In this document: positions 8,362 through 14,341 of the stretch, one piece after another
How the letters are laid out: each line of letters opens with the position of its first letter
How positions within the stretch are numbered: the stretch's first letter is position 1
Origin: Elusimicrobiota bacterium
GTDB taxonomy: Bacteria > CAYTYR01 > UBA6262 > DAOVJB01
Length of the DNA stretch: 15,698 bases
Direction of reading: 5' to 3'
Assembly (NCBI GenBank): GCA_030673425.1
Contig: DAOVJB010000010.1
Span: 1-15,698, forward strand
The notes under the pieces: generated by a model
Told to the model about the DNA's origin: nothing
Databases searched by the model: none
What the model saw: only the letters and a program-made list of their open reading frames with translations
Made by a program: the position numbers and the translations under genes

Positions 8362-8583
8362 CTATACCTCTTTCATGCATTCATTAAGATCAGCCTCGTA
8401 TCCTTCGGCATCTTTCCAGAAGGTGTTTTTCCCTTTTTTTTCTATCCCTAAAAGGCCTCGGTTAAAAATTACTACAAGAATTAATGTAATCCCGAAGCCA
8501 GCGATATAAAGAATAAACAGGGCTATGGTAATAAATATTTTTTGTACTATCCTGATATATTTCTGTATTATTTTTTTTATCAT
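8362..8583 (-). CDS. small membrane protein of carbamoyltransferase clusters
   Basis: 73 residues, ATG start with AGG eight bases upstream. A basic N-terminus leads into a long hydrophobic stretch (about 14-42, IALFILYIAGFGITLILVV), then a basic segment with FNRGLLG and GKNTFWKD, and an acidic C-terminus. The GxGxT-type centre followed by a phenylalanine/leucine-rich basic patch and a lone tryptophan resembles small proteins found between DUF5989-like and SGNH genes in carbamoyltransferase clusters. No function is known. A single membrane crossing or a hairpin is likely. It precedes the DUF5989-like gene by 18 bases. It reads as a real gene because it has a ribosome binding site, fits the operon spacing and is very AT-rich like its neighbours. 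Confidence 0.7.
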   Translation of the reverse strand: MIKKIIQKYIRIVQKIFITIALFILYIAGFGITLILVVIFNRGLLGIEKKGKNTFWKDAEGYEADLNECMKEV

Positions 8584-8597
8584 TTTGAAACCTGCGT

Positions 8598-8632
8598 CCC
8601 TGCTTTAGGGTTTAACACCCCGTAGAAAGGGG
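8598..8632. repeat. alternating C-run/G-run ladder able to form competing hairpins
   Basis: In the 58-base gap after the SGNH gene, four G/C runs stand out from AT-rich surroundings: CCCT (8598-8601), AGGG (8607-8610), CCCC (8618-8621) and GGGG (8629-8632). Each run can pair with the next, giving outer hairpins with loops of 5 and 7 bases or an alternative central pairing. No U-run follows on the transcribed strand, so it is not an intrinsic terminator. It could be an extragenic palindromic repeat remnant or an RNA stability or attenuation element between two co-transcribed genes. Confidence 0.45.
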
Positions 8633-8641
8633 CGGGATTTA

Positions 8642-10078
8642 TTAAAACACCCCTTCCTTCAGTATAACATCTGCAATATTTTCAGCCAGTAATCTATTAC
8701 CCTTGTTAGTACAATGACCAAAGCCACCACCATACATATCCCTAAAATATTCATCATAACTTGCTTGCTTTAGTGCTTTTTTAAAAATCTTTTCATTATC
8801 TACAAAGATAATGCCTTCTTTGTTCCTAAACATCTTCTTTAATGGTTCTACACTACACATAGGATACTGCACGCATACCAGTTTTATTCCTTTCCTGGTT
8901 ACGATTTCCTTAAGCCTCTGATAATTATGGCATGTTATGGGATTATAATATTCTGTTCCTAGTCTGTTTGCTTTTCTAAAATATTCCTCTGCTAATTTGT
9001 ATTTTCCCCATTTTTTGTAGCAGTTAGCTAAACTCCCATATACCCTATCGGGTGGTATTAGATTTGTCTCTATATCTTTTTTAAGTATTTCTTCGGCTTT
9101 ATCATACTCTCCCTGACGAATATAACACCATCCTAATCCAAAATATGCCCTATCGTTTTTCGGATTTATCTCTATAGCTTTTTGAAGTACTTCTTCGGCT
9201 TTATCATACTCTCCCTGGTCATTATACCGCTCTCCTAATCCAGCATATGCCCAATCGTTTTTCGGATTTATCTCTATAGCTTTTTTAAACATCCCTTCGG
9301 CTTTATCATACTTTTCTTTGAACCAATGGCACCATCCTAATCCAAGATATGCGCAATCGTTTTTCGGATTTATCTCTATAGCTTTTTTAAACATCCCTTT
9401 GGCTTTATCATACTTTCCCAGATCCCTATACCACCATCCTAACTCAACATATGCCCTATCGTCGTTAGGTTTCATCGATATTGCTTTTCCATGCTCATTT
9501 TCTCTGTCAACAAGTCCTTCATAATCATCCGCCTGCATTAAAGTTTCTCTCCTGTCACTAATATCCTCTTTCTCTTTGCTCGCTATGAAGACTCCTGCCT
9601 CTCCGGCCTTATTTACTATGTGATACCATAAAATTCTTGCTAATTTATAAATTTTAAAAGGTATCTCTTTTGAAGTAGGAATATTTCCATAGGGCAATAA
9701 ATCTTTCCCATCATTAAAACCCGTCATAACAATTACCATATCTGGATTATATTTATCCAGATTTTCGCTTAATGTTGATATTATGAATTCTGAAGTTACC
9801 GCCGGTTTTGCTTTATCTATTACGGTAAATTTTATTCCTTGAATTCTCTCATTTAAAATTTCCTCAAGTGGCCTGGGCCACATCCCAGCAGTCATAGAAT
9901 CACCCAAACACATGATACAATAAGTCCCTTTTTGCTTGATGGAAATTCTGTTTCTATATTCCTGTGAAGATAAAAATATAAATCCTACTATGCGTATTCC
10001 GGCCTCCAGCATAACTATGCATAAAAGCAATCCCAATATAGTCACGGTTATTTTTTTTATTATAGATGTTTCCTGCAT
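8642..10078 (-). CDS. membrane-anchored SGNH hydrolase with an internal TPR array
   Basis: 478 residues, ATG start, no clear ribosome binding site. A hydrophobic segment at about 9-36 (ITVTILGLLLCIVMLEAGIR) acts as an uncleaved anchor. The SGNH fold begins with block I, CLGDSMTAG (57-65, nucleophile S61), then TGFNDG (119-124). The catalytic-triad region comes only after residue 440: RDMYGGGFGHCTNKGN (446-461), where D447 is a possible acid and H455 the likely base. Between them lie four exact 34-residue TPR units (204-339) and a fifth, weaker one (about 342-374). The TPRs are therefore inserted inside the catalytic domain, not appended to it. Such proteins typically remove or transfer acyl groups on glycans at the cell envelope; the TPRs would bind a partner protein. 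It is the first gene after the 128-base gap, so it may begin a transcription unit. The exact substrate is unknown. Confidence 0.87.
   Translation of the reverse strand: MQETSIIKKITVTILGLLLCIVMLEAGIRIVGFIFLSSQEYRNRISIKQKGTYCIMCLGDSMTAGMWPRPLEEILNERIQGIKFTVIDKAKPAVTSEFIISTLSENLDKYNPDMVIVMTGFNDGKDLLPYGNIPTSKEIPFKIYKLARILWYHIVNKAGEAGVFIASKEKEDISDRRETLMQADDYEGLVDRENEHGKAISMKPNDDRAYVELGWWYRDLGKYDKAKGMFKKAIEINPKNDCAYLGLGWCHWFKEKYDKAEGMFKKAIEINPKNDWAYAGLGERYNDQGEYDKAEEVLQKAIEINPKNDRAYFGLGWCYIRQGEYDKAEEILKKDIETNLIPPDRVYGSLANCYKKWGKYKLAEEYFRKANRLGTEYYNPITCHNYQRLKEIVTRKGIKLVCVQYPMCSVEPLKKMFRNKEGIIFVDNEKIFKKALKQASYDEYFRDMYGGGFGHCTNKGNRLLAENIADVILKEGVF
9062..9469 (-). repeat. 102-bp in-frame tandem repeat encoding TPR units
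   Basis: Four units of exactly 102 bp encode TPR residues 204-339 of the SGNH protein. Three units share a nearly identical core: ATCGTTTTTCGG on the plus strand begins at 9152, 9254 and 9356, and the fourth unit at 9458 has diverged. The nucleotide conservation suggests recent unit duplication or homogenisation, so copy number may vary between strains. Confidence 0.85.
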
Positions 10079-10107
10079 ACGCTTATAGTTTAACCTCGCA
10101 CTTTTTT

Positions 10108-10141
10108 AACAACATAATTTCCAATACTAAACAGCCCATTT
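10108..10141 (-). pseudogene. remnant of a carbamoyltransferase 3' end, frameshifted
   Basis: Aligned by eye, this stretch matches 5399-5433, which encodes the last residues of the intact carbamoyltransferase (from MDCLVLGNYVV). 31 of 34 aligned bases agree and one base is missing. The deletion shortens a GGG run to GG and breaks the frame after the CLVL codons. Of the substitutions, the AAC-to-AAT change is silent. Similarity stops at about 10142, so only the tail of the gene survives. It lies just upstream of the SGNH gene, where the end of a preceding carbamoyltransferase would be if the module had been tandemly repeated. Confidence 0.8.
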
Positions 10142-10157
10142 CAAAAACTGCCAATTT

Positions 10158-10175
10158 TTAACAAAGTATTGTTAA
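10158..10175. promoter_or_regulatory. 7-bp perfect inverted repeat in the longest intergenic gap
   Basis: TTAACAA (10158-10164) and TTGTTAA (10169-10175) form a perfect dyad with a 4-base spacer. It sits in the 128-base gap between a glycosyltransferase stop and the SGNH start. On the transcribed strand it is followed by A residues, so it is not an intrinsic terminator. It could be an operator for a promoter serving the SGNH-to-carbamoyltransferase module. No convincing -35/-10 pair was found; a weak candidate, TTGGCA with 17-base spacing to TTTAGT, begins just after the dyad. Function is a guess. Confidence 0.35.
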
Positions 10176-10206
10176 GAAATCGCTGTCCGTTGTCATACTT
10201 GGTTGT

Positions 10207-11424
10207 TTATGACGAAGAAAACAGATTTTGATAGTATCTTTCATAAATCCAGTCCCATTGATGATGGGCTAAAATCTTCTCTTCCGCTTTTTCGCTTAAT
10301 TCCTTGCGCAGTAAGCTATCATCAAGGAGTTTATCAAGCCTCTGGGCCAGGGCATTGACATCACCTGGTTCCACAACAAATCCCGTTTCATTATCTTTTA
10401 CAAGCGTCTGGAGTCCTCCCACCTTGGTTATGATTAATGGCTTGCCAGAAGCTATCGCTTCAAGGGTAACTATTCCAAAGGGCTCCGGCCATATAGAGGG
10501 GACAACACAGATATCAACCTGGCGATATAGGTCTGCCAAGTCCTCCTGATTTAGCCATCCTGCGGGAACTATATAATCTTCCTTGAATTTACGATTCGTA
10601 GTTAGTAAAAGTTGAAAATTATGCCTTTTTTCTCGTAATAACTGGCAGGCTTCATATAATGTTGGGAAACCTTTTAGCGAATCCTCAATTCTGCCAACCA
10701 TTAAGATTTTGATCTTGCCATTGCCTCTTATCTTCTCTCCTGGTTTAAAAAGATTTGAATCTATGCCCGAAGGAATGACCAAGACATTTCTATTAAATTC
10801 TAAGATTCTTTCTCTAATAAAATTGTTATAGACGATTATCTTGCCAGCACTTCTAATTGCTCTCTTTACTACATTTCTATACCAGGGTAAGAAGGAGAGA
10901 GAACTGATAAACTCTTGAAGAAATACCTCACTCCTGCTGCGCCATAACCATTTAACCGCACAGAGAATACAGCCGAGCACGTCTTTCATCGATCCATCCA
11001 GGTAATCCCTGCGGCATGTATCATTCCCTTTTAAAAGAACCCCGTGTTGTTTTATGCACAATGGCTCATAAGCATAGAATCTCAGGATGGGTTTATATTT
11101 TTTGAGGGCAGTAACCAAATAGGGTTTTAAGTGCCAGCCATCGGCAATAAATACAAAATCCGGTTTATATCTATCGATTGCCTTTTTAAATCGATAAGGA
11201 ACCTGAAGAAAATTGAAGGTGAAACGATTAAATGGTATCTTTCTTATATTGAGGTCTAATCTACTGCGTATCTGACCTCTGGGAAAACCACGAGGAAAAT
11301 CGGGAACGAATATACAGACTTCGTGGTCCTTTGACAATCTTGTGGCTATTTCTTTAACATCTGTCCTTGCGCCGCCGTCGGGTGGCCAATTAAACAATAA
11401 ATCTACTATGGCAATCTTTGACAA
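10207..11424 (-). CDS. GT4-family glycosyltransferase with cysteine-bearing insertion
   Basis: 405 residues from a TTG at 11422-11424, chosen because the first strand (KIAIVDLLF) begins directly after it and a GGGGG run lies seven bases upstream. It is a GT-B retaining glycosyltransferase that would use a nucleotide-sugar donor in the cytoplasm. The N-terminal domain has PPDGGARTD (14-22) as the acceptor-side glycine motif. The C-terminal domain has ILMVGRIEDSLKG (240-252), VVPSIWPEPFG (307-317) with the E-x7-E pair E314/E322, and SGKPLI (326-331). Between the domains, C123, C137, C152 and C155 (ending CILC) form a possible metal-binding or structural insertion, a pattern seen in some GT4 enzymes. 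It is probably translated together with the B12 radical SAM gene 18 bases upstream. Donor and acceptor cannot be told from sequence. Confidence 0.92.
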   Translation of the reverse strand: MSKIAIVDLLFNWPPDGGARTDVKEIATRLSKDHEVCIFVPDFPRGFPRGQIRSRLDLNIRKIPFNRFTFNFLQVPYRFKKAIDRYKPDFVFIADGWHLKPYLVTALKKYKPILRFYAYEPLCIKQHGVLLKGNDTCRRDYLDGSMKDVLGCILCAVKWLWRSRSEVFLQEFISSLSFLPWYRNVVKRAIRSAGKIIVYNNFIRERILEFNRNVLVIPSGIDSNLFKPGEKIRGNGKIKILMVGRIEDSLKGFPTLYEACQLLREKRHNFQLLLTTNRKFKEDYIVPAGWLNQEDLADLYRQVDICVVPSIWPEPFGIVTLEAIASGKPLIITKVGGLQTLVKDNETGFVVEPGDVNALAQRLDKLLDDSLLRKELSEKAEEKILAHHQWDWIYERYYQNLFSSS

Positions 11425-11431
11425 TTCTCTT

Positions 11432-11436
11432 CCCCC
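11432..11436 (-). promoter_or_regulatory. purine-rich ribosome binding site for a TTG start
   Basis: The minus strand carries a GGGGG run inside ATAGGGGGAAGAGAA, seven bases before the TTG at 11422-11424. It supports use of this rare start codon; there is no ATG or GTG near the domain boundary. Confidence 0.5.
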
Positions 11437-11442
11437 TATCTT

Positions 11443-13152
11443 TTATAAACGAAGTATCTTGGCAAATAGACAAAGGATGCGGTATTTCCATTTAGTACGG
11501 AAGTAGTTAGGAATAGCTATTCTTTTCAATTCCAGCTCAATTTCTGTATCGAAAAGGGCAGATTGAATAACTCCCAATTGTGCTAAGACGATTGTAATTA
11601 TAGCGCAAAAGCGAAGACTCTTAGTTAAACTTATATTTAAATATTCAGATAGGTTTTGAGCAATTTCTCTAAGGGTCAGTCGGCCATTACATCGAACGAA
11701 AAATTCTGATAGAAAACGCAAGAAACTACACCGCTTTGTTATCTGCAGGTAGAGAGATTCTTCATAAGGGTATAGATCATACATCCAGCCCCAGGCTGCT
11801 TTTGTGCAGATAATATAATCGTCTTCACGTAATCGCTTAATTGTTCTCTGCGGAACATCATCCAATAAGGAGTTGGGAACAAAGTTAATGGTATGATGAT
11901 TATACTCCTGCCACCCATCAGCCAACATCATTCCTAAATTCTTAGCCTCCTTATATAACTCAGTTCCTACATGAGGAGTGCAGAATTGACCTATGTATAC
12001 TGGGAAAGCAAAAGGATGAAAGAACTCACACCAGGGTAATCCCGAAAGAATCCTATCTATAAATTGAGCCTGCAGATAATAGGTGGTTATATGCTCTCCA
12101 GGATTGAGAGACATACAGGTAAATAAAGGATATAAGCCACATTCTTTTTGTAAACGGCATGCCTGTTCTAAACTTTTTAAATTTTCTTCTTTCCGAATAT
12201 TTGCGAATGTATTCGGGTCTACGCTCTCTATACCTATTTCCAACCCTATGCATCCTGACTCTTTCAGGAACCCTATAATTTCAGGATGGGCAGTTACATG
12301 AGAAGCCCTTGTAAGCCCTACCCATTTTATATCCAATTTGTTATCTATAATTTTATTGCATAATTCCTCAATATATCCCTTATTCATCAATAGGTTATCA
12401 TCCCAAAAGTGAACCTGTCTTATTCCATATTTTTCAATAACCTCCTTTATCTCACAGACAACATTTTCTGGACTTCGCCATCTCACCTTTCTCTTCCACA
12501 TATATGGGGATACACAAAACGAACAGTTAAAAGGGCAACCTCTTGAGCCTATAATCGGCACCCGCCTTCCTCCCACCACATGTAAGGGAGTAGTATATCT
12601 ATCCATTGGCAATAGATCCCAGGCCGGAAATGGAATATCATCGAGACTATCAATAAAGGGCTGAGCAGGAGTCTTAATTAACTTACCATCTCTAATATAG
12701 GCAATTCCTTTTATATTATCAGGAGTTCTCCCATCTCTGATACACTCGACTAATTCATAAAAAGTCTGTTCTCCTTCGTGTAATACGCAATAGTTAGCAA
12801 ATTTACCTGCCTCTTCCGGATAACAGGTTGTATGCACACCGCCAAAAATAATTGTAGTATTAGGATCGGGCCCCTTAACTGCTTTGGCTAAGGCATAAGC
12901 AAATGGAGCCTGAGCTGTCCAAAATGTTATACCTATGATATCTCTCTTCTTTTTTTGTATCTCTCTTATTACTTCGCTGTAGCGCATATTCAACACAAGG
13001 GCATCGAGTATTTCCGTACTAATATCTGGGCATTTTTTTCGTAAATAAGAGGCTAAATACGCAAGGCCTAAGGGGAGAACTCTCTTATGCCTCTCATTTG
13101 CTGGTAGTGGTGGCTGTATAAGCAATATATCCAAACTTCTCTTATTTATCAT
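11443..13152 (-). CDS. B12-binding radical SAM protein with possible PqqD-like tail
   Basis: 569 residues, ATG start. The N-terminal cobalamin-binding domain (about 5-145) starts DILLIQPPLP, with LPLGLAYLASYLR (26-38), IIFGGVHTT (101-109) and HEGEQTF (125-131). The linker holds PFPAWDLLPMDRY (174-186). The radical SAM site is GSRGCPFNCSFC (C206, C210, C213), followed by HFWDDNLLMN (248-257) and IGIESVDP (306-313). This order is that of BchE/HpnR-type class B enzymes, which include methyltransferases and cyclases. The C-terminal region (about 476-535), with a CNGRLTLREIAQNL helix pair, looks like a small winged-helix or PqqD-like domain. It lies between two glycosyltransferase genes, which suggests modification of a glycan or lipid-linked intermediate. 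No precursor peptide gene was found nearby. Substrate unknown. Confidence 0.9.
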   Translation of the reverse strand: MINKRSLDILLIQPPLPANERHKRVLPLGLAYLASYLRKKCPDISTEILDALVLNMRYSEVIREIQKKKRDIIGITFWTAQAPFAYALAKAVKGPDPNTTIIFGGVHTTCYPEEAGKFANYCVLHEGEQTFYELVECIRDGRTPDNIKGIAYIRDGKLIKTPAQPFIDSLDDIPFPAWDLLPMDRYTTPLHVVGGRRVPIIGSRGCPFNCSFCVSPYMWKRKVRWRSPENVVCEIKEVIEKYGIRQVHFWDDNLLMNKGYIEELCNKIIDNKLDIKWVGLTRASHVTAHPEIIGFLKESGCIGLEIGIESVDPNTFANIRKEENLKSLEQACRLQKECGLYPLFTCMSLNPGEHITTYYLQAQFIDRILSGLPWCEFFHPFAFPVYIGQFCTPHVGTELYKEAKNLGMMLADGWQEYNHHTINFVPNSLLDDVPQRTIKRLREDDYIICTKAAWGWMYDLYPYEESLYLQITKRCSFLRFLSEFFVRCNGRLTLREIAQNLSEYLNISLTKSLRFCAIITIVLAQLGVIQSALFDTEIELELKRIAIPNYFRTKWKYRILCLFAKILRL

Positions 13153-13191
13153 TAATAGCTTCTTGTATTAATTCTTAAAAAAATATACTAC

Positions 13192-14337
13192 TTAGGCTCT
13201 TAGAGATTTGTTAGGAAATGTATTGCACAGTAATTCAAAAAGTCTTCTGCCTAATACATCCAAAGAATATTCTTTTTCCACCTTCTTGCGAGCGGCTTTA
13301 CCTATTCTTATCCGGAGCTCATTATTATTTACCAATAGTCTCATCTTTTCAATAAACTCTTCTTTGGTCTTGGCTAAAAAACCATCCTTGCCATCTTCAA
13401 TAATGAATTTAGCCTCTCCTATCCCACTTGATACAGTAGCCAATTCCATAGCCATATACTCAAACAATTTTGTAGGACTCTTTGACTTCATCCAAAGCTC
13501 ATTTTTAATATCATGGATTAAAGGTAACAGTCCAATGTCCGTGCTTGATAAGTAGTTTGGCATATCTTCGGGCTGAACCCAATCTATTATTTCAATCTCG
13601 AGGCGAGAGTAGTTGTTCCTAACGTAGTCTTTAACTTCAGGCATTAAATGCCCTCCTCCAATAATTCTAAATCGAATGTTGTTATGCTGCTTACAAACTT
13701 CAGAAAAACAAATAAGCAGATATAAGATATTATTATATATAACTTCTCCCCAGATTTGTCCTGTCCAGACGAATGTAATTTTATGGTTAGACTTATCCTC
13801 TCTCCTCTTGAATTGTTCAGTATCCACTCCTGTGGGAATATAGGAAACGTTCTTATTATATTGAGAGAGAAAATCATATAGATATTTACTTGAGGCTACA
13901 CAACACATCGCCCTTGAAGCCATATAACCGGTTATTTGCTCGGAGCCATCAGAGCCAAAAAATAGACGATTTAAATAGGCTCGATTAAAAAAAGGTGACC
14001 TGTCAATATCCCAATCATCGTAATCAAGAATAAACTTATTTATCCCTAACCGGCACAAAAAAAAGGGCATAGCGCTATGATAGTGCACCTTCTGAATATA
14101 AAAAACTGTATCTCTTTCTCTTATAAGGCGGAAAAAAGCCTTAAGATTAAATTTCACCTTCTCCTTATCACTCACTTCCAGCATCTGTATTCCATTATAA
14201 TGAGAAGCCAGATGTTCACGATATGAAAAAACCTTGGTTTCCACTCCGTAGACACGCAAAGCTTCTGCAAAATGGTAACACCTTATTCTAGTGTAAGGCA
14301 TTTGGTATCCATTTATTCCGATAAAAATAATTCTCAT
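13192..14337 (-). CDS. GT4-like glycosyltransferase
   Basis: 381 residues, ATG start, only 4 bases after the upstream stop, so translation is probably coupled. The N-terminal Rossmann domain begins MRIIFIGINGYQMPYTRIR, carries YIQKVHY (80-86) and the acidic motif LDYDDWD (104-110), and ends before SYIPTGVD (165-172). The C-terminal domain shows ITFVWTGQIWG (187-197), FRIIGGG (223-229), DIGLLPL (267-273) and KSPTKLFEYMAM (286-297). K290 and E293 occupy the usual nucleotide-sugar contact region, but the second glutamate of a standard E-x7-E pair is not obvious. This is the layout of many GT4 enzymes in capsule, O-antigen and S-layer glycan clusters. It is cytoplasmic or peripheral to the membrane. 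Donor and acceptor are unknown. Confidence 0.88.
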   Translation of the reverse strand: MRIIFIGINGYQMPYTRIRCYHFAEALRVYGVETKVFSYREHLASHYNGIQMLEVSDKEKVKFNLKAFFRLIRERDTVFYIQKVHYHSAMPFFLCRLGINKFILDYDDWDIDRSPFFNRAYLNRLFFGSDGSEQITGYMASRAMCCVASSKYLYDFLSQYNKNVSYIPTGVDTEQFKRREDKSNHKITFVWTGQIWGEVIYNNILYLLICFSEVCKQHNNIRFRIIGGGHLMPEVKDYVRNNYSRLEIEIIDWVQPEDMPNYLSSTDIGLLPLIHDIKNELWMKSKSPTKLFEYMAMELATVSSGIGEAKFIIEDGKDGFLAKTKEEFIEKMRLLVNNNELRIRIGKAARKKVEKEYSLDVLGRRLFELLCNTFPNKSLRA

Positions 14338-14341
14338 CAGG

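Noticed and set aside
8591-8610. Part of a c-di-GMP (GEMM) riboswitch, from GGGACGCA on the minus strand
   Set aside because: Only this short string matches. The first conserved stem and tetraloop receptor are absent and the spacer is too short.
8598-8632. Rho-independent terminator after the SGNH gene
   Set aside because: The stems are only 4 bp and no U-run follows on the transcribed strand; the next gene's start is 15 bases beyond.
9062-9469. CRISPR-like or non-coding direct repeats
   Set aside because: The 102-bp units are in frame and encode canonical 34-residue TPR motifs inside a real gene, with no unique spacers.
10079-10206. RiPP precursor peptide gene in the 128-base gap serving the radical SAM enzymes
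   Set aside because: No frame on the minus strand gives a credible small peptide; part of the gap is explained by the carbamoyltransferase remnant, and the other gaps are too short.
13208-13555. Plus-strand frame of 115 codons
   Set aside because: It lies fully inside the minus-strand glycosyltransferase gene, has no recognisable motif and no operon context.
13644-13877. Minus-strand frame of 77 codons inside the glycosyltransferase gene
   Set aside because: It is out of frame with a strongly conserved GT4 sequence and has no start context of its own.
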